64,000 nucleotides of DNA, taken from UBA1181 sp045226255 (GTDB lineage: Bacteria; Bacteroidota; Bacteroidia; Bacteroidales; Paludibacteraceae). Each line of letters begins with the position of its first letter. Within the stretch, counting starts at the first letter, position 1. The notes beneath the pieces were generated by a model. The model was not told the origin of the DNA. It ran no database searches and worked only from the letters and a program-made list of their open reading frames with translations. This document shows positions 53,804 through 61,503 of the stretch, piece by piece. The position numbers and the translations under genes are program-made. The DNA is taken from the NCBI GenBank assembly GCA_045226255.1, contig JBGVCG010000014.1, positions 95,618 to 159,617 of the forward strand. The letters run 5' to 3'.

Positions 53804-54568
53804 ATGAAAAAGAACGTACTACTACTAAGCCTGACCTGCCTACTATTTCAAGGCATAGGCGTATCCTGCTTCGAAGAAGATTGGGACGACGACTACACGA
53901 ATCCCCAGGAGAATAAAGACAAAGAGAGACTCCCCGAAGAAAAGGACAAAGAACCGATCAAGGACAAGGAGGAACCCAAGGCGATCCATCTTTTCACGGA
54001 TGAAGAGATGAAGTATGCCAACACGGCTGTCGATGCCAATTATATGTCCGACGACGAGAAAAGGATGATCTTCCTCTGCAATCTGGCAAGACTCGACGGG
54101 GAACGTTTCGCACAGGAGTATCTCACCCCCTACCTCAAAGGGGAAACTGGCAAGAACATACAATCCCTTCAAGAGGATTTGAAGAACACCCGTGACTTGG
54201 CGATGTTTGTCCCATTGAAGGAATTACACCAAGCCGCCACCTATCACATACAAGAGATGAAAGAGAGTCAACAGTTCGAGCACAGTTCACCCAACGGAGA
54301 TTCTCCAGGCACCAGGATAAAGAAATTCGTCCAGAACGTCCGCGCGTCTTCGGAGAACATCGGGGCAAGGACGTCAGCAAAAGACTTAGCCTTGGATTTC
54401 ACAATTCAATTGCTCATAGACAATGGGGTGGAGTCACTGGGTCACAGGAAGGTAATTTTAGGACAAGGGAATATCAAATACGATAAAATAGGCGTAGCGA
54501 TCGGGGAAGGTCCCGTCGGAAGTTATAAATACGTTTGCGTGCAAGACTTCGTAGTCTTGTCAAAGTGA
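53804..54568 (+). CDS. CAP-domain (SCP/PR1-like) lipoprotein, 254 aa
   Basis: Lipobox GVSC (Cys22), then a highly charged linker rich in Glu, Asp, Lys and Pro (about residues 25-60), then a CAP-superfamily domain (about 65-252). Family blocks: LHQAATYHIQEM, HSSPNGDSPGTRI, SENIG and DNGVESLGHRKVILG. Bacterial CAP proteins are exported; most have no known activity. The linker probably spaces the domain from the outer membrane. It is a single-gene unit after the HTCS regulator, with a hairpin terminator. It is not clearly part of the hemicellulose cluster. Confidence 0.87.
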   Translation: MKKNVLLLSLTCLLFQGIGVSCFEEDWDDDYTNPQENKDKERLPEEKDKEPIKDKEEPKAIHLFTDEEMKYANTAVDANYMSDDEKRMIFLCNLARLDGERFAQEYLTPYLKGETGKNIQSLQEDLKNTRDLAMFVPLKELHQAATYHIQEMKESQQFEHSSPNGDSPGTRIKKFVQNVRASSENIGARTSAKDLALDFTIQLLIDNGVESLGHRKVILGQGNIKYDKIGVAIGEGPVGSYKYVCVQDFVVLSK

Positions 54569-54591
54569 CGAATCACGACCCGAAAGGGTAC

Positions 54592-54624
54592 AAAAAAGGT
54601 GTCGATGTCAGGTATCGACACCTT
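54592..54624 (-). terminator. Terminator between convergent CAP and ACP genes
   Basis: Perfect 11-bp stem AAGGTGTCGAT/ATCGACACCTT (54596-54606 and 54614-54624) with a 7-nt loop. The A run at 54592-54597 gives a T tract for the minus strand, so it should stop transcription of the ACP gene; it may act in both directions. Confidence 0.75.
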
Positions 54625-54658
54625 GCATAAACAATTCGTCATGCTTTAGATTTATACT

Positions 54659-54898
54659 TTAAGCCTTATTGGCGAGATAATCGTATAAGTTTCCAAATGT
54701 TTGGATGGAAGACATCTCGGAGCCTTGAATCTTCACACTGAACTCCTCCTCTATCAAAGCAACCAAGTCAACCAAGCTCAAACTATCCAAGTTCAAAGTC
54801 TCCTTGATGTTCTTATCTGCTGAAATCTCAGAGATCTCGACCTCAAATTCGTCGGACAATACTCTATTCACCTTTTCAATTAATTCATTCTTATCCAT
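54659..54898 (-). CDS. Acyl carrier protein, 79 aa
   Basis: Four-helix ACP with the phosphopantetheine site LDSLSLVDL; the modified Ser is residue 39. It carries acyl chains by a thioester on that arm. It is not beside fab genes here, and the sequence around the site departs from the usual DSLD form, so it may be a second ACP for a specialised pathway rather than the main AcpP. It is a single gene read leftward, with a terminator. Confidence 0.88.
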   Translation of the reverse strand: MDKNELIEKVNRVLSDEFEVEISEISADKNIKETLNLDSLSLVDLVALIEEEFSVKIQGSEMSSIQTFGNLYDYLANKA

Positions 54899-55066
54899 TC
54901 TTATCTATAGTTAAAATTAGACTTCGATATTTACGTTGCAAATTTCCCTTTATTATATGAAAAAACAAAGACACAATATTCATTGTTTATGACACAAACT
55001 TCAACTTATCAATCCCAAAAATGAAAATTATGACTATATTCGCGTCATATCTAGGATATTTTTGCA

Positions 55067-55951
55067 ATGAAGCAAGAAAAATTGAACATAATCACGATTC
55101 AGGATTTCAAGAAGATACCAACCCTATCTTTCTTGGATGAGGAGGTGATGGTGGTGAACAATAACGACATCTACCAGATCCCCAAACCGTCCTATCCCGT
55201 GCGTATGAAAAACTTCGTGGTGGCCTTCTGTATATCAGGGAAAGCGCAGATCTCCATCAACACGATCAACTACGATGTGTCGGCCAATAACGTCATGATA
55301 TTGTCCCCGGAATGTGTGCTGAACATCAACGAGATGGATTCCCCTAAGGCGACCTTCCTCGTCTTCTCGCAGAAGTACGGGAAAGAGGTGATCTCCCTCT
55401 GCTCGTCCATCTGGAACTCCCTCGACGCGATGATCCGCACCGTAAACCACAGCGTCACGGAGCAAGAGGGGCAGATGATCCTCTCCTACATCAAGAAACT
55501 CTCCGACTGCTGCAACGACACCACCAACAAGTACAGAAGGGAGATCGTCAAAATGCAGATCGTATCCTTCCTTCATGAACTTTGCAATGCCTGCATCAAG
55601 GAGGATTCGCAGAAATCATATCTGACAAGGGAGATGCAGATCTTCCAGAACTTCTTCCAACTCGCTAGCCAAAACTTCAAGGTGGAGCACTCCGTCGCCT
55701 TCTATGCCGACAAGCTGTGCATCTCCCCGAAATACCTTTCGATGGCCGTCAAACAGGCGGTCAATAAGACACCGAGCGAAACCATACAAGGATTCCTCAT
55801 CCAAGAGGCGAAGGTGTTGCTGAAAAACACAAACATGACCATCAAGCAGATCTCCAACGACCTGAACTTCCAAAACCCGTCGTTCTTCTGCCGGTATTTC
55901 CGCAAATACGTGGGTGTATCCCCTATAGAATACAGGACAAAATCGTTTTAA
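55067..55951 (+). CDS. AraC-family transcription regulator, 294 aa
   Basis: An N-terminal cupin-like sensing domain (about residues 30-110) is followed by a helical linker and a C-terminal AraC-type double helix-turn-helix (about 195-294): SVAFYADKLCISPKYLSMAVKQ and ISNDLNFQNPSFFCRYFRKYVGVSP are readable in part around residues 205-290. Ligand and targets are unknown. It is 11 bp before the DsrE-like gene, so that gene is probably under its control or in the same operon. A TATATTCG at 55035-55042 could be part of its promoter, but no -33 element is clear. Confidence 0.88.
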   Translation: MKQEKLNIITIQDFKKIPTLSFLDEEVMVVNNNDIYQIPKPSYPVRMKNFVVAFCISGKAQISINTINYDVSANNVMILSPECVLNINEMDSPKATFLVFSQKYGKEVISLCSSIWNSLDAMIRTVNHSVTEQEGQMILSYIKKLSDCCNDTTNKYRREIVKMQIVSFLHELCNACIKEDSQKSYLTREMQIFQNFFQLASQNFKVEHSVAFYADKLCISPKYLSMAVKQAVNKTPSETIQGFLIQEAKVLLKNTNMTIKQISNDLNFQNPSFFCRYFRKYVGVSPIEYRTKSF

Positions 55952-55962
55952 ATCATTGAATC

Positions 55963-56388
55963 ATGAAGAAATTATTCTTACTGACAATCTTCTTCCTCGC
56001 AGGGATCATGAGCCTCTCTGCCCAGGCGTTAAAAAAGGACATCAAGTACAACGACCCGCAAGAGCCTAAGAGCATAGGAATCGTCATGTATTCCAACGAC
56101 ACGGAGACCGTCTTCAACGCATTCCGTTTCGCCAACTATGCGCAGGAGTGGGACAATCAGGTGGAGATATTCCTCCTCGGCAAGGGCGTCGAAGTGGAAG
56201 AGATGATGGAAAAGGACGAGAACATCAAGAGTCAGGTAGACAACTTCATCGATCAGGGCGGCGTCATCATGGGCTGCAAGACATGCCTACAGAGCCGCAA
56301 AAAAGAGGGCTCAAAAATCTGCAAGGTGACTTGCATCGAAGACCTGTATAACCTTGTGAAAAAAAATCAGATAGTGCTCACCTTCTAA
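55963..56388 (+). CDS. Secreted DsrE/DsrF-like protein, 141 aa
   Basis: A signal peptide (about residues 1-21, ending LSAQ) precedes a DsrE-like domain (about 35-141). Family features include IGIVMYSNDTETVFNAFRFA, IFLLGKGVE and a Cys-rich segment (GCKTCLQS, ICKVTC). DsrE-type proteins carry or transfer sulfur; most are cytosolic, and this one should be periplasmic. The Cys of GCKTC are the obvious persulfide candidates. It follows the AraC gene closely and ends 4 bp into the convergent membrane-protein gene. Confidence 0.85.
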   Translation: MKKLFLLTIFFLAGIMSLSAQALKKDIKYNDPQEPKSIGIVMYSNDTETVFNAFRFANYAQEWDNQVEIFLLGKGVEVEEMMEKDENIKSQVDNFIDQGGVIMGCKTCLQSRKKEGSKICKVTCIEDLYNLVKKNQIVLTF

Positions 56389-57182
56389 TGGTCGGACAAG
56401 CACTCCTGCATCGTCACCTCCACGGGATCCTTCCCTTCATTGGACAACTCCCGGAGATGACGATGTAGTTTTTTTACCATCGGCATAAACAACCACAGCG
56501 AGACCAGTCCTGAAATCAGAGCACATATCAGGGGTACTACCATCGACAGACCGGAGATCAACTTCTCCTTCGTCAGGACGATGCCGAACCATTTAGCCAG
56601 CTGCCGCAGGAAGTTCAGCACCACCAGCCTCGTCATCAGACGGGCGGCGAACCGCTGGATCACCTGCTTAACCGCCAGTCCGAAAGCCGACTTCGCCAAA
56701 CGTCTCACCTGGCTCTTGCCTATCATCACCACCGAAATCATCAGCATCATCACATTCAACGACCGTTCCTCCTTCAAGGCATCCTGCGTATGGAGTTCTT
56801 TGCACCCGTAGATGTATAACATCTTCTGCAGGATGATGAAGACGAAAACCTGGAATTGCACGAAATCCACCAGGATCAGCACCCACATCAGCCAACCGTC
56901 CGGCGGGATGGCGCATACAAAAGAGACAAACGACACCCAAAAGGCATGGCGATGGATCTCCTTCCGCACCACCTTTTCGATGAGGCAATCAGGCAAAACT
57001 ACGGAAGGCCTCTCATTCAGCAAGAGAGCCATCTGATCCTCGCTCTCCACGTGTTTGGAGAATACACGGCGCAAATAACGCTCCCTATCCACCTTGGAGA
57101 AGGGCAATTTCAAGCCCCACCGCAAGACGGAATTCCACATTGACAGCAATTGATTATAAAAATTTACCGCTTTCTCGAACAT
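56385..57182 (-). CDS. Hypothetical multi-pass membrane protein, 265 aa
   Basis: Helical protein with a soluble N-terminal part (about residues 1-75), a hydrophobic pair around 85-125 with CAIPPDGWLMWVLILVDFVQF read in part, and more hydrophobic helices near 150-165 and 210-240. The pattern resembles EcsC/DUF697-like proteins, but I cannot assign it. The ATG at 57182 is preferred over a GTG at 57194 four codons upstream. It is convergent with the DsrE-like gene and overlaps it by 4 bp. Function unknown. Confidence 0.72.
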   Translation of the reverse strand: MFEKAVNFYNQLLSMWNSVLRWGLKLPFSKVDRERYLRRVFSKHVESEDQMALLLNERPSVVLPDCLIEKVVRKEIHRHAFWVSFVSFVCAIPPDGWLMWVLILVDFVQFQVFVFIILQKMLYIYGCKELHTQDALKEERSLNVMMLMISVVMIGKSQVRRLAKSAFGLAVKQVIQRFAARLMTRLVVLNFLRQLAKWFGIVLTKEKLISGLSMVVPLICALISGLVSLWLFMPMVKKLHRHLRELSNEGKDPVEVTMQECLSDH

Positions 57183-57304
57183 GGTATACCTCACTATCCC
57201 ACCGCGAAACTAATAAATCAACTTCTTCCCGCAAAGGTCCGACTCCAATGAGTTCTAAAAGTTCTTAAAATTCATTCAAAATTAGAGGAAAGAATCCCCC
57301 TTAA

Positions 57305-57336
57305 TTTGGAAAAGTAAAAAAGATAACCTACCTTTG
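57305..57336 (+). promoter_or_regulatory. Promoter for greA-HIT
   Basis: TTTG (57305-57308), 20-nt spacer and TACCTTTG (57329-57336). It is a full consensus match with a leader of about 125 nt before greA. Confidence 0.75.
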
Positions 57337-57371
57337 CTATGTCTGTAATGGCACATACGAACATTTACCGA

Positions 57372-57402
57372 AGAGTTCCGATGAAAGTCGGGATTCTTTT
57401 TG
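57372..57402 (+). promoter_or_regulatory. Terminator-like hairpin in the greA leader
   Basis: A 10-bp stem with two G-U pairs (57372-57381 with 57388-57397, hexaloop TGAAAG) is followed by TTTTTGTT. It lies between the promoter and the greA start, so it could act as an attenuator and give a leader RNA of about 60 nt. Confidence 0.65.
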
Positions 57403-57469
57403 TTATGCCGTGCCGAAACACAGGCGAGAGAAGTAATAACACAAAACACAAACCTTTAAATAGTATATC

Positions 57470-57940
57470 ATGGCTGTTTCTTATGTTACCGAAGAAGGGT
57501 ACAACAAAATGATGGAGGAGTTAAAGTACATGGAAACTGTAGAACGTCCTAACATCTCTAAACAAATAGCGGAAGCCCGCGACAAAGGCGACCTGTCCGA
57601 GAATGCGGAATACGATGCGGCGAAGGAGGCACAGGGACTTCTGGAGTCCAAGATTTCATTACTCAAGGAGAAGATACTCAATGCGAAAATCATCGACGCA
57701 TCAAGGCTCAACACGGATGTTGTCCAATTGTTGAACAAGGTTCAGATCAAGAACAAAAAGAACGGGGCAACCATGACATATACGCTGGTATCGGAGCATG
57801 AGGCGAACCTCAAAGAGGGCAAATTGGCCGTCAACACACCGATCGCACAAGCGCTCCTCGGCAAAAAGGTGGGCGACGTGGTGGAAGTGACCGTGCCGGC
57901 AGGCAAAATCCCTTTCGAGGTGGTAAGCATTTCTTTCTAA
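57470..57940 (+). CDS. greA: Transcription elongation factor GreA
   Basis: GreA rescues stalled RNA polymerase by promoting cleavage of the transcript. The N-terminal antiparallel coiled coil (about residues 10-75) contains ARDKGDLSENAEYDAAKEAQ, whose acidic residues reach into the polymerase channel. The C-terminal globular domain (about 80-156) has NTPIAQALLGKKVGDVVEVTVPAG. Length, 156 aa, is standard. It is followed by a HIT gene after a 14-bp gap. A terminator-like hairpin precedes it in the leader. Confidence 0.97.
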   Translation: MAVSYVTEEGYNKMMEELKYMETVERPNISKQIAEARDKGDLSENAEYDAAKEAQGLLESKISLLKEKILNAKIIDASRLNTDVVQLLNKVQIKNKKNGATMTYTLVSEHEANLKEGKLAVNTPIAQALLGKKVGDVVEVTVPAGKIPFEVVSISF

Positions 57941-57954
57941 AACAGGCATAGAAC

Positions 57955-58344
57955 ATGGCAACAATATTCACGAAAATCATCAAGGGAGAAATCCCATGCT
58001 ATAAGATCGCGGAGGACGAGAACTACTTCGCTTTTCTGGACATCAACCCAGTGCAGAAGGGACACACATTAGTGGTTCCGAAGATTGAGGACGATTACAT
58101 CTTCCACCTCGACGACCAAACATTGGCAGGATTGATGCTATTCTCGAAGAAGGTGGCGAAGGCCATCGAGAAGGCTGTCCCTTGCAAAAGGATCTCCGTG
58201 GCTGTCGTAGGATTGGAAGTGCCACACACGCACGTGCACCTCATCCCAATCACACAGGAGAGCGACCTGAACTTCGCCAAGAAGCAACAGCTGACTCCCG
58301 AGGAGATGGCGAAAATAGCGGAAAGCATCCGAGCAAATTTCTAA
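57955..58344 (+). CDS. HIT-family nucleotide-binding protein
   Basis: Small hydrolase-fold protein of 129 aa. The histidine-triad motif HTHVHLIPI is at about residues 98-106, with the upstream part KGHTLVVPK and the typical start TIFTKIIKGEIPCYKI. HIT proteins cleave nucleoside phosphoramidates or related compounds; the cellular substrate here is unknown. It lies 14 bp after greA in the same operon. A 6-bp stem (CGTCCC/GGGACG, 58358-58375) follows but lacks a T tract. Confidence 0.93.
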   Translation: MATIFTKIIKGEIPCYKIAEDENYFAFLDINPVQKGHTLVVPKIEDDYIFHLDDQTLAGLMLFSKKVAKAIEKAVPCKRISVAVVGLEVPHTHVHLIPITQESDLNFAKKQQLTPEEMAKIAESIRANF

Positions 58345-58404
58345 AACGTACACCAACCGTCCCCTAATCGGGACGAATGACATACTATTCAACGAGAAGT
58401 AAAG

Positions 58405-59328
58405 ATGGATCCACTTCTTCTGAATCTACAAGGCACCAAGGAGGGAGGCGCACCACAAAAAGATGCGCTTCCCTTCGTGTGTTTATCCGCCAAGGAACTG
58501 AAGGAAGCGGAAGAGAAAGAGATGGAAGAGGCATTGGCGGACTCCTCCATCGGATACATCCCCAGTTTCCAGGACTTTCAGGGCAATCTCTGGGAAAAAA
58601 TAGACCAGATGCAACCGGCGAAGGAGAAACAGTTCCTCACGGAAGTGCCAAGAATGCCGGGCATGGCATTGTCCTCCAACATCCAGCACGAGATATGGTT
58701 CGTACCGCTCATGTTCATCCTTTTCTGGGGATTCGGGATGGTACTCACCTCCAGATTCTCCTACATTATACAAGCGACAAGGGAGTTCTTCTACCCGAAG
58801 AACCGTAGCAACGTTTTCTCGGACAGAATCACGGACGAATTCGGCTTCAAATCCGCCCTGACCGTCCTCTCCCTCTCCACAATCACGCTATTCTGCCAAT
58901 TCGTACGGACAGACCTATTCCACTATGAGTCGCAGCACTTCCTCCACTCCCTGTGGATCACACTGCTCCTATTCGTCGGCTACGTGACTTTCAAACTGCT
59001 TGTAGTCCATTACATCTGCACCATCTTCTACGACAAAAGCACGTTCAGGATTGTCCGCCACTCATACGCGACCATCTGCTTCGCATTCTGCATGGCCCTC
59101 TTCCCCCTCGTTCTGCTGGCCTCCTTCACCAACCACTCCGTGGCGATATACGCATTGTGGATAGGCTGCGGATTCTGCGCAATAGCCGTATTATTATACA
59201 TATACAAGATTGTTTCGATTTTTTTTAATGGATTAACCTCTATTTTCTATTTGATTTTGTACCTTTGCACGCTAGAAATTTTACCCACCGTTGTACTCGT
59301 CATAGGGTTGATGGATTGGGTGAGATAA
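58405..59328 (+). CDS. DUF4271-type membrane protein, 307 aa
   Basis: The first 95 residues are soluble and acidic; about six transmembrane helices occupy 100-300. Position directly upstream of hemD and the sequence pattern fit DUF4271, a family of unknown function that I recall next to hemD in Bacteroidota. A TACCTTTG at 59260-59267 inside the gene could be part of a promoter for hemD, but no -33 element is visible. Function unknown. Confidence 0.82.
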   Translation: MDPLLLNLQGTKEGGAPQKDALPFVCLSAKELKEAEEKEMEEALADSSIGYIPSFQDFQGNLWEKIDQMQPAKEKQFLTEVPRMPGMALSSNIQHEIWFVPLMFILFWGFGMVLTSRFSYIIQATREFFYPKNRSNVFSDRITDEFGFKSALTVLSLSTITLFCQFVRTDLFHYESQHFLHSLWITLLLFVGYVTFKLLVVHYICTIFYDKSTFRIVRHSYATICFAFCMALFPLVLLASFTNHSVAIYALWIGCGFCAIAVLLYIYKIVSIFFNGLTSIFYLILYLCTLEILPTVVLVIGLMDWVR

Positions 59329-59349
59329 CTTAAAAAATATAAGGAAAAA

Positions 59350-60135
59350 ATGGCAAGAATTAAACGTATCTTGGTTTCACAACCCAAACCGGCGACTGAA
59401 AAGTCACCCTATTTTGACTTGGAAACAAAATATGGGGTGAAAATCGACTTCAAACCATTCATCAAGGTAGAGCCCATATTGGCTAAGGAGTTCCGCCAGC
59501 AGAAGATCGCGATCCTGGACTACACCGCAATTGTCTTCACGGCAAAAGCGGCCATCGACCACTTTTTCAGACTCTGCACGGAGATGAGGGTGACCGTACC
59601 GGAGACAATGAAGTATTTCTGCGTCTCAGAGGCCATCGCCCTTTATCTTCAAAAGTACATCCAATACCGCAAAAGGAAAGTGTTCTTCGGAACATCCAAT
59701 AAATTGGAGGATCTGATTCCAGTCGTGGCGAAACACCTGGACGAGAAGTTCCTCGTATCCGTAGCGGACGTGTACGACGCAAACAAATCCGTGTCGGAGG
59801 ACCACAAGGACGACATCCTTGCGATGATGGAGGAAATCGGCGCCAACTACACCAAAGGGGTGATGTACAAGACAGTCAGCACCGATTTTACCAACGATCC
59901 GGACTTCAACTACGATATGTTGGTGTTCTTTAGCCCATCGGGAATCACTTCCTTGTTCAAGAACTTCCCTGACTTCAAGCAAGGCGACACCTGCATCGGA
60001 TGCTTGGGCGCCACAGCAGTGAAGGCGGCGAAGGACGCTGGATTGACCGTCAACGTGGAGGCTCCTACCCCCGACGCGCCATCCATGCCTGCCGCATTGG
60101 ATCTTTTCTTGAAGGAGTGCAATAAGAAGAAATAG
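59350..60135 (+). CDS. hemD: Uroporphyrinogen-III synthase family protein
   Basis: HemD-fold protein of 261 aa with the two alpha/beta domains that cyclise hydroxymethylbilane to uroporphyrinogen III. The start has the family form KRILVSQPKPATEKSPYFDL, and the second domain has DMLVFFSPSGITSLFKNF and CIGCLGATAVKAAKDAG. HemD proteins are very divergent, so assignment rests partly on context with DUF4271. A terminator follows before rnpA. Confidence 0.87.
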   Translation: MARIKRILVSQPKPATEKSPYFDLETKYGVKIDFKPFIKVEPILAKEFRQQKIAILDYTAIVFTAKAAIDHFFRLCTEMRVTVPETMKYFCVSEAIALYLQKYIQYRKRKVFFGTSNKLEDLIPVVAKHLDEKFLVSVADVYDANKSVSEDHKDDILAMMEEIGANYTKGVMYKTVSTDFTNDPDFNYDMLVFFSPSGITSLFKNFPDFKQGDTCIGCLGATAVKAAKDAGLTVNVEAPTPDAPSMPAALDLFLKECNKKK

Positions 60136-60138
60136 CGG

Positions 60139-60167
60139 AAAGTCCGGACTTATGTCTGGACTTTTTT
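60139..60167 (+). terminator. Terminator after hemD
   Basis: AGTCCGGAC pairs with GTCTGGACT (60141-60149 and 60154-60162, one G-U pair), a 4-nt loop, then six T. It lies between hemD and rnpA, so it may only reduce readthrough. Confidence 0.75.
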
Positions 60168-60186
60168 CACAATAACGGACACGACA

Positions 60187-60615
60187 ATGATGGAACGCCG
60201 AAACACATTTGGAAAAGAGGAACACTTGTGTGGGAAGACCACCATTGACGAGTTGTACAATACGGGCGATCGGTTTTTCATATATCCGTTCCGCATCCTG
60301 TACAAAAGAGTGCCCAAGGAATCAGTACCCGTCCGCTGTCTAATCAATGCGCCGAAACGCAAATTCAAGCATGCGGTAGACCGGAACAGACTGAAACGAC
60401 TGATGCGGGAGGCTTACCGCAAAAACAAACATGCGCTGTTCGAAATGATGGAGAAGGAGGAGGCAACCATGCAGGTCGCCATCACCTACAACGGGGACAC
60501 AATAGAGTCCCAAGCCTTTGTGGAGAAGCGCATGAGGAAAGTGTTAGAGCAGATTATCCAAGGGAAAGATGGCACAAACCCCGGACAAAGAAGGCAAGGA
60601 GCCGAGCGCTCTTAA
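60187..60615 (+). CDS. rnpA: Ribonuclease P protein component
   Basis: RNase P protein that assists the catalytic RNA in cutting tRNA 5' leaders. The RNR motif region NRLKRLMREAYRKNK (about residues 63-77) is clear, and the N-terminal part has FGKEEHLCGKTTI. The 142 aa length includes a C-terminal basic extension (KDGTNPGQRRQGAER). The rnpA gene overlaps yidD by 47 bp, and the usual neighbour rpmH is absent. Confidence 0.94.
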   Translation: MMERRNTFGKEEHLCGKTTIDELYNTGDRFFIYPFRILYKRVPKESVPVRCLINAPKRKFKHAVDRNRLKRLMREAYRKNKHALFEMMEKEEATMQVAITYNGDTIESQAFVEKRMRKVLEQIIQGKDGTNPGQRRQGAERS

Positions 60616-60832
60616 AAGGGCCGTCAGGACGATGGTCCTGCTCCCCGTCTACTTCTATCGGAAGTGCATCTCCCCACTTTTCCCTCCATGTTGCCGGTTT
60701 ACGCCAACATGCTCGGAATATGCGATCCAAGCCGTGAAGAAACATGGCGTCTTCAAAGGGTCTTGGTTGGCTATAAAAAGAATATTGAGGTGCAACCCAT
60801 GGGGCGGCAGCGGCTATGACCCCGTACCTTAG
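60569..60832 (+). CDS. yidD: Membrane protein insertion efficiency factor YidD
   Basis: Small protein of 87 aa that helps YidC-dependent insertion of inner-membrane proteins. The family signature is clear: YRKCISPLFPPCCRFTPTCSEYA (given in part, residues about 33-55) and LRCNPWGGSGYDPVP at the end. It starts within rnpA in another frame, so the two are translated together. It ends before the argR regulatory region. Confidence 0.95.
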   Translation: MAQTPDKEGKEPSALKRAVRTMVLLPVYFYRKCISPLFPPCCRFTPTCSEYAIQAVKKHGVFKGSWLAIKRILRCNPWGGSGYDPVP

Positions 60833-60914
60833 GCAAGAATGGATATATTCGGTATAAAGATACGTGCTTTTGCATATTTTTAACGAATCAACCGATTTTT
60901 ATGCATAGAAAAAC

Positions 60915-60943
60915 TTGTCATTCACATTATTTGCATAATTTTG
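60915..60943 (+). promoter_or_regulatory. Promoter for argR
   Basis: TTG (60915-60917), 18-nt spacer and TAATTTTG (60936-60943). The -7 element is inside the first ARG-box-like palindrome. Confidence 0.75.
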
Positions 60944-60978
60944 CAGCGCAAACGGATAATTATTCCAATAATTATTCA
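60932..60978. promoter_or_regulatory. ARG-box-like operator sites
   Basis: Three sites of the 5+4+5 form (TGAAT-WWWW-ATTCA): TGCATAATTTTGCA (60932-60945), CGGATAATTATTCC (60953-60966) and CCAATAATTATTCA (60965-60978). The first two are centred 21 bp apart, the spacing known for E. coli ARG-box pairs. They overlap or flank the argR promoter, so autoregulation is likely. Confidence 0.6.
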
Positions 60979-61007
60979 AAGCGAGTAGAAACTAAAGCGA
61001 TAAGACA

Positions 61008-61478
61008 GTGAAAAACAAGGTAAAAAGGTTCGCCGCCATACAAGAGATCATCTCCACCTCGATTGTGGGGAGCCAGGAGGAATTGCTGCAACGGTTGTCC
61101 GCCCAAGGATTTGAGCTGACGCAAGCGACCCTCTCGCGCGATTTGAAGCAACTGAAAGTGTCGAAGACGACCAACTCGAAGGGGGAATACCTCTACCAGC
61201 TGCCGACAAGGAGCCTACAGGAGGAGAGCAGAAACATCGGAAACGACTTCCCGATGGGGAACGCGTTCCTTTCGATCGAGTTCTCGGGCAACATAGCGGT
61301 GTTGCATACCCGACCGGGCTACGCCAGCAGTCTGGCCTACGAGATCGACGACAAGGCGAAGGATGTGATCATCGGCACCGTGGCGGGTGAAGATACCATC
61401 ATTGCCGTGACAAAAGAAAACAAGACAACGAAGGAGGTGACGGAGTCTCTATCTCAGATCATCCCTTCAATTAAATAA
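61008..61478 (+). CDS. argR: Arginine repressor ArgR
   Basis: Arginine-sensing hexameric regulator. The winged helix at residues about 5-70 contains QATLSRDLKQLKV, and the C-terminal oligomerisation and arginine-binding domain (about 80-156) ends with DVIIGTVAGEDTIIAV. The length of 156 aa is standard. Start is GTG (61008), which fits the family N-terminus. It is first in an operon with a GNAT gene and argG, so it probably represses its own operon in high arginine. Confidence 0.94.
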   Translation: MKNKVKRFAAIQEIISTSIVGSQEELLQRLSAQGFELTQATLSRDLKQLKVSKTTNSKGEYLYQLPTRSLQEESRNIGNDFPMGNAFLSIEFSGNIAVLHTRPGYASSLAYEIDDKAKDVIIGTVAGEDTIIAVTKENKTTKEVTESLSQIIPSIK

Positions 61479-61503
61479 TTCAACCGTATTTCAGATAGAG
61501 GAA

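Noticed and set aside
55057..55064. TATTTTTG just before the AraC gene as a promoter
   Set aside because: It is only 2 bp before the start codon, which would put the transcription start inside the coding region, and it has no -33 element.
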